A stretch of 64,000 bases of DNA from DATAAP01 sp041690495 (lineage in GTDB: Bacteria; Pseudomonadota; Alphaproteobacteria; CACIAM-22H2). The notes under the pieces are model-generated. The model saw nothing but the letters and a program-made list of their open reading frames with translations, did not search any database and was not told the DNA's origin. Made by a program: the position numbers and the translations under genes. The stretch is from NCBI GenBank assembly GCA_041690495.1, contig JAWLHE010000008.1, positions 235,460 to 299,459 on the forward strand, in the 5' to 3' direction. Below, one piece after another: positions 45,139 through 55,046 of this stretch (the first letter of the stretch is position 1; each line of letters begins with the position of its first letter).

Positions 45139-46554
45139 ATGACGCAATCTCTGCACCTCAACGACGACCGGCTGTTTCCCGCCGATCCGGACGCGCGTGC
45201 AATCGCGCGTCGGCTCTACGGTGAAGTGAAGGGTCTGCCGATCGTCAGTCCGCACGGCCACACCGACCCGCGCTGGTTCGCCGACGACGAGGCGTTCGCC
45301 GATCCATCGACCCTGTTCATCGTGCCCGACCACTATGTCTATCGCATGCTCTACAGCCAGGGCATCGCACTGGAGCGACTCGGCATTCCGCGCCTCGACG
45401 GCAAGCCGGTCGAGAGCGACAGGCGCAAGGTCTGGCGCCTCTTCGCCGAGAACTACTATCTCTTCCGCGGCACGCCGACGCGGCTGTGGCTGGACCACGT
45501 CTTTGCGAAGGTGTTCGGACTCAAGCAGCGGCTGGGGCCCGATACGTCCGACCTCTATTTCGATCATATCGACGCGGCGCTCAAGAAGCCGGAGTACCGG
45601 CCGCGCGCGCTCTACGAGCGCTTCAACATCGAGGTGATCGCGACGACCGAGCCGCCGACCGACCCGCTCGAGCATCACCGGAAGCTCAAGCGCTCGAACT
45701 GGAAGGGAAGGGTGATCACGGCCTATCGCCCGGATCCGGTGGTCGATCCCGAGTTCGAGGGCTTTTCCGAGCAGGTCGCGGAGCTGGGGCGGCTCGCGAA
45801 GCAGGACGTGTCGACCTATGGCGGGTATCTCAACGCGCTGGCCGACCGGCGCGCCTATTTCGCCGACATGGGGGCTACCTCGACCGATCACGGCCACCCC
45901 ACGGCGGCGACATTCGACCTCCCTCGCGCGGAGTGCGAGGCGCTCTATGCCAGGGCGCGCGCCGGAAAATGCACGCCGCAGGAAGCCGAACGCTTCCGCG
46001 GACAGATGCTGACCGAGATGGCGCGCATGAGCCTGGACGACGGGCTTGTCATGCAGATCCATCCGGGTTCGTTCCGCAACCACAACCCGCAGCTTTTCCG
46101 CGATTTCGGCCGCAACACCGGCGCCGACATCCCGTCACGCACCGACTATGTGCACGCGTTGAAGCCGCTGCTCGACCGGTTCGGCAACGAGACGAAGCTG
46201 GGCGTCATTCTGTTCACTCTGGATGAAACCTCGTATTCGCGCGAGCTGGCGCCGCTTGCGGGCCACTACCCGATCCTCAAGCTCGGCCCGGCCTGGTGGT
46301 TCTACGATTCGCCCGAAGGCATGAAGCGCTACCGCCAGGCGACCACCGAGACCGCCGGCTTCTACAACACGGTCGGGTTCAACGACGACACGCGCGCGTT
46401 CCTCTCCATTCCGGCGCGCCATGACGTATCGCGGCGGGTCGACTGCGCCTACCTGGCCGAGCTGGTCGCCGATCATCGTCTCGATGAGGACGAGGCCCGC
46501 GAGGTCGCGGTCGATCTTGCCTACAATCTCGTCAAGCGCGCGTACAAGCTGTGA
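45139..46554 (+). CDS. uxaC: Uronate isomerase
   Basis: 471 aa. It converts D-glucuronate to D-fructuronate and D-galacturonate to D-tagaturonate. The amidohydrolase-fold metal residues begin in SPHGHTDPRWFADDE; EVIATTEPPTDPLEHHRKL, MQIHPGSFRNHN and RRVDCAYLAELV are UxaC signatures. The start is ATG 45139; an ATG at 45118 that overlaps the GntR end is an alternative. It is second in the GntR operon, followed by the reductase. Confidence 0.93.
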   Translation: MTQSLHLNDDRLFPADPDARAIARRLYGEVKGLPIVSPHGHTDPRWFADDEAFADPSTLFIVPDHYVYRMLYSQGIALERLGIPRLDGKPVESDRRKVWRLFAENYYLFRGTPTRLWLDHVFAKVFGLKQRLGPDTSDLYFDHIDAALKKPEYRPRALYERFNIEVIATTEPPTDPLEHHRKLKRSNWKGRVITAYRPDPVVDPEFEGFSEQVAELGRLAKQDVSTYGGYLNALADRRAYFADMGATSTDHGHPTAATFDLPRAECEALYARARAGKCTPQEAERFRGQMLTEMARMSLDDGLVMQIHPGSFRNHNPQLFRDFGRNTGADIPSRTDYVHALKPLLDRFGNETKLGVILFTLDETSYSRELAPLAGHYPILKLGPAWWFYDSPEGMKRYRQATTETAGFYNTVGFNDDTRAFLSIPARHDVSRRVDCAYLAELVADHRLDEDEAREVAVDLAYNLVKRAYKL

Positions 46555-46633
46555 GCGCCGCCGAGGGCCATGCGGCGCGGTGCGGATCCGGCGCAGGCGG
46601 TCCTGCCCGGTGCGCCGCGGGCGGGCAGACCTG

Positions 46634-48121
46634 ATGCCGCGAGTCTCGCTGCGTACGCTCGATGCGCTCCCGGCTTCGGTCCAGCGGCCGGGATTCGATC
46701 CGGCGTCGCTCGGCATCGGTATCGTCCATCTCGGACTCGGCGCGTTCCACCGCGCGCATATGGCTCATTATACGCAGGACGCGCTGGCGCTTGCGTCCGG
46801 CGCGTGGGGCATCTGCGGAGTCAGCCTGCGCTCCCCGGACATCCGCGACCGGCTCGCACCGCAGGACGGGCTCTATACCCTCGTCGAGCGCGGTCGCGAC
46901 GGCGAGCGGATGCATGCGATCGGCACGGTGCGCGAGGTCCTGTTCGCACCGGAGAATCCAGAAGGGGTGGTCGCGCGCATCGCCGCCGCGGCGACGCGGA
47001 TCGTTTCTCTGACCGTGACGGAGAAGGGCTATTGTCATGACTCCGCGAGCGGGCGGCTTCGCGAGGATGACCCTGGCATCATTCACGACGTGACCCAGCC
47101 CGGTGCGCCGAAGACCGCTATCGGCATGCTCGTGCGCGGGCTCGAGAGACGCCGGCGCGACGGCGCCGGACCGGTGACGGTGCTTTGCTGCGACAATCTT
47201 CCGCATAACGGCCGCACCCTGCAGGGCGTCGCGCGCCGTTTCGCCGAGCTGTGCGATCTGCAGCTCGCGCAGTGGATCGACGGAAATGTCGCGTTCCCGT
47301 CGAGCATGGTCGATCGCATCGTGCCGGCGACGACCGAGCAGGATCGCGCCGCGGTATCGGCGCAGCTCGGGCTGGCCGACGCCTCGCCCGTGCTTACCGA
47401 GCCGTTCCGGCAGTGGGTGATCGAGGACCGATTCCTGGCGGGCCGTCCCGCGTGGGAGAAGGCTGGTGCCGAGTTCGTCGCCGACGTCGCGCCGTATGAG
47501 GAAATGAAGCTGCGGCTTCTCAATGGCAGCCACTCGACGATGGCGTATCTTGGCTCACTTGCCGGTCATGAGTTCATCTATCAGGTCATCGGCGACTCCG
47601 CGTTTCGCCGCCTCGTCGAACGCGTGATGGAAGAGGCTTCGGCGACGCTGTCGCTGCCCGCGGACGTAGATCTGCCCTGCTATCGCCGCGCACTGATCGA
47701 GCGCTTCGCCAACCCCGCGCTTGGCCATCGGTGCCGACAGATCGCAATGGACGGCTCCCAGAAGCTGCCGCAGCGACTGCTCGGCACGATCCGACAACGT
47801 CTTGCGGTCGATGCTCCGATCGATGCGCTCGCACTCGGTGTCGCCGGCTGGATGCGCTATGTACGGGGCGTGGACGAGCGTGGCGTGGGCTATGACATAT
47901 CCGATCCGCTCGCGGGAACATTGACCGCGCGAGCGCGCGCGACGGGCAATGCCGCCGACCGGGTGGACGCCCTGCTCGGACTGAACGAGGTGTTTGGAGA
48001 CGATCTGCCGTGCAACCCGACATTCCGCGGAAAGATCGTCGAATGGCTCGATAGGCTGGAGCGCCACGGCGCACGCGCGGCCGTTGACGCCGCGGCCGGA
48101 ATCGCGACGATCGTCAGTTGA
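46634..48121 (+). CDS. uxuB: Fructuronate/tagaturonate reductase type, mannitol dehydrogenase family
   Basis: 495 aa. It reduces D-fructuronate to D-mannonate with NADH. The NAD motif is IVHLGLGAFHRAHMAHY; LTVTEKGYCHD and the catalytic Lys/Asn region KLRLLNGSHSTMAYLG are typical of the polyol dehydrogenase family. The start is ATG 46634. It lies between uxaC and a TauD-like gene and its product feeds ManD. The family has similar mannitol enzymes, so the symbol rests on context. Confidence 0.82.
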   Translation: MPRVSLRTLDALPASVQRPGFDPASLGIGIVHLGLGAFHRAHMAHYTQDALALASGAWGICGVSLRSPDIRDRLAPQDGLYTLVERGRDGERMHAIGTVREVLFAPENPEGVVARIAAAATRIVSLTVTEKGYCHDSASGRLREDDPGIIHDVTQPGAPKTAIGMLVRGLERRRRDGAGPVTVLCCDNLPHNGRTLQGVARRFAELCDLQLAQWIDGNVAFPSSMVDRIVPATTEQDRAAVSAQLGLADASPVLTEPFRQWVIEDRFLAGRPAWEKAGAEFVADVAPYEEMKLRLLNGSHSTMAYLGSLAGHEFIYQVIGDSAFRRLVERVMEEASATLSLPADVDLPCYRRALIERFANPALGHRCRQIAMDGSQKLPQRLLGTIRQRLAVDAPIDALALGVAGWMRYVRGVDERGVGYDISDPLAGTLTARARATGNAADRVDALLGLNEVFGDDLPCNPTFRGKIVEWLDRLERHGARAAVDAAAGIATIVS

Positions 48122-48143
48122 GGGGATCGGGAGGAGCGATGCC

Positions 48144-49007
48144 ATGAATGCCATGCGGGCCGCCGAGCGGCTGGCGATGCGTCCGCTGTCGGAGGCGATG
48201 GGTATCGAGATTGCCGGGGTCGATCTGTCGCGGCCCGCCGACGGGCGGACATTCGCAGCACTGCGCGACGCGCTGCTCCGGCATCTGCTCGTCTGCTTCC
48301 CGGGTCAGCGCCTCGATCAGACGCAGCATGTCGAATTCAGCCGCCTTTTCGGCGAGCTGCAGGTCCACGTGCTCGACCAGTATCGTTCGCCGACCCATCC
48401 GGAGATCTATGTCCTTTCCAACGTCGACGGGAAGGGCGAGACCACCGGGGAGCATCCGGACAAGGGCACCCTGGTCTGGCATTCCGACCTTTCGTTCCAG
48501 CGACGGCCGGCGCTGGCGACATTGCTCTATGGCATCGAGGTTCCGCGCGCGGGCGGCGACACGCTGTTCGCCAACATGTACGCGGCCTACGACGCGCTCG
48601 ACGCCGGGATGAAGCGGCGGATCGATGGCCTGCGCGCGGTCCACGACCTCGATGTTTCGCGGCAGCGCGCCGGCGCGCCACCGATGACCGAGGCGCAGCG
48701 CCGCGAGGCGCCGCCGGTCGATCACCCGCTGGTTCGTATTCATCCCGAGACAGGGCGCAGATGCCTCTATATCAGCCATCATGCCGTTCGCATCGACGGC
48801 ATGGGCGAGGAGGAGGGCAAGGCGCTGCTCGATGCGCTGATGGACCATGCGACGCAGCCGCGCTTCGTCTATGCGCATCGCTGGAAGCCGGGCGAGCTGG
48901 TGATGTGGGACAACCGCTGCACCATGCACCGCGCCACCGGCTATGACGCCAAGGACGAACGCCGCGTCATGAACCGGACGGTGGTGAAAGGCGATGTGCC
49001 GCGGTGA
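48144..49007 (+). CDS. TauD/TfdA-family Fe(II)/2-oxoglutarate dioxygenase
   Basis: 287 aa. The iron ligands are in TLVWHSDLSFQRRPA (HxD) and CTMHRATGYDAKDERR (distal His and the 2-oxoglutarate Arg). The family oxidises taurine, sulfonates or aryloxy acids. The start is ATG 48144 with GGAGGAGCG upstream, 22 nt after the uxuB-like stop, so it belongs to the hexuronate operon. No known hexuronate step needs such an enzyme, so its substrate is open. Confidence 0.82.
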   Translation: MNAMRAAERLAMRPLSEAMGIEIAGVDLSRPADGRTFAALRDALLRHLLVCFPGQRLDQTQHVEFSRLFGELQVHVLDQYRSPTHPEIYVLSNVDGKGETTGEHPDKGTLVWHSDLSFQRRPALATLLYGIEVPRAGGDTLFANMYAAYDALDAGMKRRIDGLRAVHDLDVSRQRAGAPPMTEAQRREAPPVDHPLVRIHPETGRRCLYISHHAVRIDGMGEEEGKALLDALMDHATQPRFVYAHRWKPGELVMWDNRCTMHRATGYDAKDERRVMNRTVVKGDVPR

Positions 49008-49161
49008 CTGAGCCTTTCCCCTCTGCGTCGCCGCCGGGCGAAGGCTCGGCGGCCGATGGTGCCTGCGGCACGATGGACCTGCGGATCCTCGGGTCGAGTC
49101 CGAGGACAGGCCAGCCCGCGAATGACGCGTCCCGATTTGGATTGCCCTCGCCATAGCCCGT

Positions 49162-49827
49162 ATGCCCCGCCAGAATCGCGTAGATCCATTCGGCAACCTT
49201 ATCGCCACGCCGGCGCGCGGGACGCTGACCGGCAATCGCGGCTGCCTGCATGACGAGAAAGGCAATATCGTCCGCCGCTGGACGACGCGCGCCTGGATCG
49301 CCTGCCGGCTCGAGTTCAAGGGCCGACACCGCGCGGTCATGCCGCCGAACCGCTGGACCGCGCTGTTCTTCCTGGACGAGGCGACGGCAATCGCGGCCGG
49401 GCACCGGCCGTGCGGCGAATGCCGCCGCGAGGACTATCTGCGATTCAAGGAAGCATGGATCGCCGGCAATCCCGGCCTCGATCTGACGATTCAGGCGCCA
49501 GTGCAGAAGATCGACGCGATCCTGCAGCGGGACCGTGTCAGCGAGCCGCCGCGCAGCGCCAAGGTGATGTTCTCCGCGGAGATGGACAGACTGCCCGACG
49601 GAACATTCGTCGTCGGTCCCGATGGCACGACGCCGTGGCTGGTATGGGGTGACCAGATTCTGCGGTGGTCGCCGTCGGGCTATACGGAGGCGATGGTGCG
49701 GCCCGAAGCCGTGGCGGTCAATGTCCTGACGCCACGTTCGATGGTTGCGGCACTTGATGCGGGCTACCGCCCTTCGGCGCATTCTTCCGCCTGGTCTTTC
49801 GGCCAGACCGTGCCGCCTCTTCCCTGA
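49162..49827 (+). CDS. Conserved hypothetical protein with CxxC metal motif
   Basis: 221 aa. It is of the group with RVDPFGNLIATPARGTLTGN, TTRAWIACRLEFKGRHRAVM and FLDEATAIAAGHRPCGECRR. The AGHRPCGECRREDYLRFKE part resembles the metal-binding site of Ada-type proteins, which suggests a DNA- or damage-related role, but that is inference. The start is ATG 49162. Its last 110 bases overlap the convergent TfoX-domain gene. Confidence 0.7.
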   Translation: MPRQNRVDPFGNLIATPARGTLTGNRGCLHDEKGNIVRRWTTRAWIACRLEFKGRHRAVMPPNRWTALFFLDEATAIAAGHRPCGECRREDYLRFKEAWIAGNPGLDLTIQAPVQKIDAILQRDRVSEPPRSAKVMFSAEMDRLPDGTFVVGPDGTTPWLVWGDQILRWSPSGYTEAMVRPEAVAVNVLTPRSMVAALDAGYRPSAHSSAWSFGQTVPPLP

Positions 49828-50062
49828 GCCGGGTGCGGTAATCCGCGGGCAGCTCCTTCCATTCCTTGTCGAGAATGGCGCCGGCAAGGGCGTAGAGGCC
49901 CACCAGTGTGTACTGTTTCGGCCGCAACTGGTTGAGCCGGTGCCATGCGTCGACGGGACCGACCTCCTGCAGCTGCGCGAAGGTGGCTACACCGACTTCG
50001 GCGAGGTCGCGCGCCGTCGTCGGTCCGAGATTCTTCAGCGCGGCGATGGGTCTCTGTTCCAT
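49718..50062 (-). CDS. TfoX C-terminal-domain protein
   Basis: 114 aa. It matches the TfoX_C helix-hairpin-helix domain: IAALKNLGPTTARDLAEVGV, VDAWHRLNQLRPKQYTLVGL, ALAGAILDKEWKELP. The N-terminal TfoX domain is absent, as in many small stand-alone members. The last 25 residues are basic (RKTRRKNAPKGG). It is convergent with, and overlaps by 110 bp, the CxxC hypothetical gene. Confidence 0.75.
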   Translation of the reverse strand: MEQRPIAALKNLGPTTARDLAEVGVATFAQLQEVGPVDAWHRLNQLRPKQYTLVGLYALAGAILDKEWKELPADYRTRLREEAARSGRKTRRKNAPKGGSPHQVPQPSNVASGH

Positions 50063-50143
50063 GCCGCGAAGCTTGGCGGCAAACCGCTAAAAAAAGGTGA
50101 TCGCGTCCGGCGGTATGGTTAGCGAAAGATTATCGGTAGCGCC

Positions 50144-53100
50144 TCAACCCGCGGGGGCGGGCTTGTACTTGCGACGGCGCGCAAACCGCTCGCGCAGGCG
50201 CTGAATGGTGACGTAGAGCATGGGAATGACGAACAGGCCGAGACTCGACGCCGCGATCATGCCGCCGAACACGGCTGTCGACACGGAGCGCCGGCTGGCC
50301 GCGGCGGCGCCTTCCGCGATGACCAGCGGAATGAGCCCGGCGATGAACGAGAGGCTCGTCATCACCACCGCCCGGAACCGCAGGCGCGCGCCCTCGATCG
50401 CCGCCGCCTCGATCTCCTGACCTTCCTCGCGCCGGTCCTTGGCGAATTCGACGATCAGGATCGCGTTCTTGCTGGCGAGGGCGATCAGGACGACCAGCCC
50501 GATCTGGGCATAGACGTTGTTCGCCAGCCCCGTGAGCAGGAGGGCAAACATGGCGCCCAGCATGCCGACGGAGACGGAGAGCAGGACTGCGATCGGTATC
50601 GTCCAGCTCTCGTAAAGCGCGACGAGGAACAGATAGGCGAACAGAACAGCCAATCCGAGGATGATCGGCGTCTGGCCGGCGGCCTGGATCTCCTGGAGCG
50701 AGATGCCGGACCATTCGAAGCCGTAGCCGGGAGGCAGGTTCTCGGCCGACATCGACTCCATTGCGGCGATCGCCTCGCCGGAGCTGCGGCCCGGCGCCGG
50801 CGAGCCGTTGATCGTCACCGAACGTATGTTGTTGTATCGGGTGATGAATTGCGGCCCGATCTCGAGCCGGCTCGAGGCGAGGCTGCGCAGCGGCACCATT
50901 TCTCCGTCGCGGTTGCGAACATGCAGGCGCCAGATATCCTCAACCGCATTGCGGTCGGCGGCCTCGGCCTGGACTGTGACGCGCCAGGTCCGTCCGAACA
51001 GATTGAAGTCGTTGACGTACAGGCTGCCCATCGCGATCTGGAGCGCGTTATAGACCTCGGTCGCCGAGACGCCGAGCGCCTGCGCCTTGTCGCGGTCGAG
51101 GTCGATATGGATCCGCGGCGTATTCACCTGGAAGGTGGAGAACACGCGCGTGAGGTCCGGATGCTGGTTGGCCGAGAAGACGAGGCCGCCGGCGGCGGCG
51201 GCGAGTTCCTCGGGCGGTGCGCCGCCGAGCGACTGCAGGCGGAAATCGAAGCCGCCGATATTGCCGAGGCCCGAGATTGCCGGCACATTGAAGGCAAGAA
51301 TCTGCGCACCGGCCACGCGCGCGGTGCGCTGCCGGATCTGGTCCAGGACGTCGAAGGCGGTAACCCCTTGCTCGACGCGCTCGTCGAAAGGCGAGAGCAG
51401 GGTGACGATGAACGCGCTATTGCCGACTTGCAGCCCGTCGAGAAGGCTGAAGCCGACTACCGACGTCACGCTCTGCACGCCGAGGATGTCGCCGACCAGC
51501 TGCTCGACCTGGGCGACGACCCCCTGCGTGCGGTTGATCGATGCGCTTTGCGGCAGCTTTACTTCCATGAACAGCGCGCCTTGATCCTCATCCGGCAGGA
51601 AGCCGGTCGCCACGATTCGGCCCAGGCCGAAATATCCCGCGAAGGCGACACCGACCGCGACCAGCGACAACAGCGATATCCGTACGAGCCGGGCGACTAT
51701 CGACGCATAGCCGTTGCGCACGCGGTCGATGCCGCGGCCGATCCGGTTCATGATGCCGCGCTGCCGTTCGCGCGGTCGCAGCAGCAGCGCGCATAGCGCC
51801 GGGCTCAGGGTCAGCGCATTGACCGCAGAGAAAAGCATCGCGGTCGATACCGTCAGCGCGAACTGCGCGTAGAGCGAGCCGGTGATGCCCGGAATGAAGC
51901 CGACGGGAATGAAGACCGAGAGCAGGACGAGCGTGATCGCGATGATCGGAGCGGTGATCTGCGTCATCGCCTTCCTGGTGGCCTCGGCGGGCGACAGGTC
52001 CGGCTCTTCCTGCATCACGCGCTCGACGTTCTCGACCACGACGATGGCATCGTCTACGACGATGCCGATCGACAGCACCAGCGCGAACAGCGAGATCGTG
52101 TTGGCGGACTGTCCGAAGGCCAGCAGGACGGCAAAGGTGCCGATCAGCGACACCGGCACGGCGACCATCGGAACGATCGTCGCCCGCCAGCTTCCGAGGA
52201 ACAGATACACGACCACAAGGACCAGCGCGAATGCCTCGATCAGGGTCCGGATCACCTCGCTTATGGCGGCAAGCACGAAAACCGTCGTGTCGAAGGTCAT
52301 CTCGTAATGCACGCCTTCGGGAAACCGCGCGGAGAGCTGGTCGAGCAGGGCACGCACGGCGTCCGCGGTAGTGACCGCATTGGCCCCGGGCGACTGGTAG
52401 ATACCGATGACCGCGGCCGGTCGGCCGTTGGAATAGCCGAGGGAGCTGTATGATTCCGCGGCGAGCTCGATCCGCGACACGTCCCCCAGCCGCAGCAGCG
52501 ACCCGTCGGGATTGGCGCGAAGGACGATCTTCTCGAACTCCTCCACATCCGAAAGGCGTCCCTGGGCCTCGAGCGGCATCTCGATCTGCTGCTCGCGCGT
52601 CACGGGCGGCGAGCCGATGCGACCGACGGGCGCCTGGACGTTCTGGGCGCGGATGGCGGTGGCGAGATCGGCCGGCGTCAGATCGAGGCTGGTCAGACGA
52701 TCGATGTCGAACCAGATCCGCATGCTGTAGCTGTACTGGCTGAACACCCGCGCATCGCCGACGCCCGGCACCCGCGCGATCGGATCCACGAGGTTGAGGC
52801 GAGCATAGTTCGTCAGGCAGAGATGGGCGCACTCTTCCGATTCCGAGACCAGGCTGATGAGCTGAAGGAACGCCGAGGACCGTTGCCGCACGCTCACCCC
52901 CGTCCGGCGCACCTCTTCCGGGAGCTGCGCCTCGGCGAGGCGGACCTGGTTCTGGACATTGACCGTGTTGATCGCCGGATCCGTGCCGGTAGCGAAGGTG
53001 ACGCTGAGGCTGTAGGAGCCGTCGTTCCCGCTGGTCGAATCCATGTAGATCATGTCCTCGACGCCGTTGACCTGTGCCTCGATCGGTTGCGCGATCGTCG

Positions 53101-53278
53101 CCTCGACGGTTTCGGCATTGGCGCCGGCATAGGTTGCGCTGACGCTGACCTGGGGCGGGACGATGTCGGGGAACTGTGCGACGGGGAGGCGAAGAAGGGC
53201 GAGGAGGCCTGCCAGCGTGATCACGATCGAGATGACGAACGCGAGCCGCGGCCGGTCTATGAACAGCGACGAGATCAT
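50144..53278 (-). CDS. RND efflux pump inner-membrane transporter (AcrB/MexF type)
   Basis: 1044 aa, usual length for the HAE1 family. PRLAFVISIVITLAGLLAL is TM1; IGIVVDDAIVVVENVERVM carries the proton-relay Asp pair in TM4; GSWRATIVPMVAVPVSLIG and a second membrane half (NVYAQIGLVVLIALASKNA) are present. It exports lipophilic drugs or solvents as a trimer using the proton gradient. Its start overlaps the adaptor stop by 4 nt. No outer-membrane channel gene is adjacent. Confidence 0.92.
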   Translation of the reverse strand: MISSLFIDRPRLAFVISIVITLAGLLALLRLPVAQFPDIVPPQVSVSATYAGANAETVEATIAQPIEAQVNGVEDMIYMDSTSGNDGSYSLSVTFATGTDPAINTVNVQNQVRLAEAQLPEEVRRTGVSVRQRSSAFLQLISLVSESEECAHLCLTNYARLNLVDPIARVPGVGDARVFSQYSYSMRIWFDIDRLTSLDLTPADLATAIRAQNVQAPVGRIGSPPVTREQQIEMPLEAQGRLSDVEEFEKIVLRANPDGSLLRLGDVSRIELAAESYSSLGYSNGRPAAVIGIYQSPGANAVTTADAVRALLDQLSARFPEGVHYEMTFDTTVFVLAAISEVIRTLIEAFALVLVVVYLFLGSWRATIVPMVAVPVSLIGTFAVLLAFGQSANTISLFALVLSIGIVVDDAIVVVENVERVMQEEPDLSPAEATRKAMTQITAPIIAITLVLLSVFIPVGFIPGITGSLYAQFALTVSTAMLFSAVNALTLSPALCALLLRPRERQRGIMNRIGRGIDRVRNGYASIVARLVRISLLSLVAVGVAFAGYFGLGRIVATGFLPDEDQGALFMEVKLPQSASINRTQGVVAQVEQLVGDILGVQSVTSVVGFSLLDGLQVGNSAFIVTLLSPFDERVEQGVTAFDVLDQIRQRTARVAGAQILAFNVPAISGLGNIGGFDFRLQSLGGAPPEELAAAAGGLVFSANQHPDLTRVFSTFQVNTPRIHIDLDRDKAQALGVSATEVYNALQIAMGSLYVNDFNLFGRTWRVTVQAEAADRNAVEDIWRLHVRNRDGEMVPLRSLASSRLEIGPQFITRYNNIRSVTINGSPAPGRSSGEAIAAMESMSAENLPPGYGFEWSGISLQEIQAAGQTPIILGLAVLFAYLFLVALYESWTIPIAVLLSVSVGMLGAMFALLLTGLANNVYAQIGLVVLIALASKNAILIVEFAKDRREEGQEIEAAAIEGARLRFRAVVMTSLSFIAGLIPLVIAEGAAAASRRSVSTAVFGGMIAASSLGLFVIPMLYVTIQRLRERFARRRKYKPAPAG

Positions 53279-54435
53279 TGCTGCGGAGTGCCGGACACCG
53301 GTTCGACGGTGCGAGGCTCGACGGGCGTGCCGGGCTGGACCTGCTGGATACCTTGGACCACGACAGTGTCGCCGGCATCAAGGCCGGCGCGGATGGTAAC
53401 GTTGCCGCGGTCGAGCGTGTCGCCCGTCTCGATGCGGCGCACGTCGATCTTGCTCTCCGGGTTGACGATGAGCACGAACTGGCCTTGCCGGTCTGCCTGT
53501 ATGGCAGATTGCGGCACGACGAGCGCCATTTCGGGTCGGGCCGACGCGATCGTGACCTGGACAAACTGGCCGTCGCGCAGAAGCCCACCCGGGTTCGGCA
53601 TCGCGGCACGCACGTCGACGGTATCGGTTCCGCGCTGGACGGTCGGGGAAACGAAGTCGACGCGCCCCGGATGCGGATAGGGCACATTGTCGGAGAGCCG
53701 CACATTGACGACGAAGTCCTCGGGGCGGAGGCCCTTGGCGCCCGCCTGTTGTTGCGCTTTGAGCAGGCGCCGCTGGCTGACCGGGAAGAGGACGTAGGTG
53801 GGGTCTTCGGTGACGATGACGGTCAGCGGCCCGCTCTCCGGGCCGACCAGGGCCCCGAGGTCGAAATTGGCGCGACCGGTTCGCCCCGTGATCGGAGCCG
53901 TGATGTCGGTGTAGCCGAGATTGATCTCGGCCTGCCGCAGGGCGGCGCGCGCCTGCAGGACGGCGGCGCGCGTCTCGCGCGCTGCGGCCTCGCGTTCGTC
54001 CAATGTCGCCTGCGAGATGTTTTCACGCTTGATGAGTTCGCGCGCGCGCTCCGCCTGAAGCTGCGCGTTCTCTGCCTGCGCCTCGGCGGCGGCGACGTCG
54101 GCACGCCGCTGCTCGACGATCGCCTCGTAGGTGCCGCGCTCGATGCGGAAAAGTGGCTCGCCCTGCTTGACTATAGCGCCTTCGTCGAACAGCCGCGCTT
54201 CGATGAAGCCGCTGACGCGGGCGCGAACCTCCACTCTCTGGGTTGCCTGGATGCGGCCGACGAAAGTCTCGCCAGGGCGGATCGGCTGGGGCTGGACCTC
54301 GATCGTGCCGACCGGAACCGGGCCCTGCGGCTGGCCCTGCGCCCCCTGCCTCGCCGCTTCGTCATCCTCACCGCACGCCGCAAGGGCGGCCGCGACGAGG
54401 CCGCACGCAAAGCGCCTGCTGAATGGCAGCTTCAT
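53275..54435 (-). CDS. RND efflux periplasmic adaptor lipoprotein
   Basis: 386 aa. The lipobox LAAC near residue 21 gives a membrane anchor. The order lipoyl half, long hairpin (EAQAENAQLQAERARELIKR), lipoyl half, beta-barrel (YVLFPVSQRRLLKAQQQAG) and membrane-proximal domain is that of AcrA/MexE. ATG 54435 is the start. It is cotranscribed with the transporter (ATGA overlap). Confidence 0.9.
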   Translation of the reverse strand: MKLPFSRRFACGLVAAALAACGEDDEAARQGAQGQPQGPVPVGTIEVQPQPIRPGETFVGRIQATQRVEVRARVSGFIEARLFDEGAIVKQGEPLFRIERGTYEAIVEQRRADVAAAEAQAENAQLQAERARELIKRENISQATLDEREAAARETRAAVLQARAALRQAEINLGYTDITAPITGRTGRANFDLGALVGPESGPLTVIVTEDPTYVLFPVSQRRLLKAQQQAGAKGLRPEDFVVNVRLSDNVPYPHPGRVDFVSPTVQRGTDTVDVRAAMPNPGGLLRDGQFVQVTIASARPEMALVVPQSAIQADRQGQFVLIVNPESKIDVRRIETGDTLDRGNVTIRAGLDAGDTVVVQGIQQVQPGTPVEPRTVEPVSGTPQQ

Positions 54436-54545
54436 GCCCAGTCTCCGCAGATGGCCGAGCGGCGTCGGCCGCGCTTACGAATACCCTGTCACTAACGCAA
54501 GACGGGCCGTCGGGGTCCAACTCGCCGCCGGCCTCCGGTCGCCTG

Positions 54546-55019
54546 CTATGGCTTTCTGTGGATCGGGTCGATCCAGGCGACTTCCTCAGGCTTCTCGACC
54601 GGCTCTATCTCCAGATTGACCACGACCGGCTCCTGGCCCGAGCGGCACAGCACGCATTCGAGCGTCTCGTCGCGGCTGGCATTGATCTCCTGATGCGGCA
54701 CATAGGGCGGCACATAGATGAAATCGCCGGGCCCGGCCTCGGCCATGTATTCCAGCTTCTCGCCCCAGCGCATGCGCGCGCGTCCCTTGACGACATAGAT
54801 GACGCTCTCGACCTCGCCGTGATGGTGCGCGCCGGTCTTCGCATTGGCATGGATATGCACCGTGCCGGCCCAGATCTTCTGCGCGCCGGTCTGCGCGTAG
54901 GAGATCGCCGAGGCGCGGTTCATGCCCGGGGTCTGCGGCGTGTTGGTGTCGAGCTCGCCGGCGCGCACGATGCGGATGCCATGGTTGCGCCAGTCGGGTG
55001 TGTTGCTGTCGTGAGGCAT
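54546..55019 (-). CDS. Cupin-domain protein
   Basis: 157 aa. The cupin metal motif is HANAKTGAHHHGEVESVIYV and the second motif is IYVPPYVPHQEINASRDE. This is a cytoplasmic single-cupin protein, possibly binding an organic acid. ATG 55019 is the start. A pair of palindromic repeats separates it from the altronate dehydratase gene. Function not assigned. Confidence 0.75.
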   Translation of the reverse strand: MPHDSNTPDWRNHGIRIVRAGELDTNTPQTPGMNRASAISYAQTGAQKIWAGTVHIHANAKTGAHHHGEVESVIYVVKGRARMRWGEKLEYMAEAGPGDFIYVPPYVPHQEINASRDETLECVLCRSGQEPVVVNLEIEPVEKPEEVAWIDPIHRKP

Positions 55020-55046
55020 GGGCGTTCCTGATCGTATCTAGTCTTC

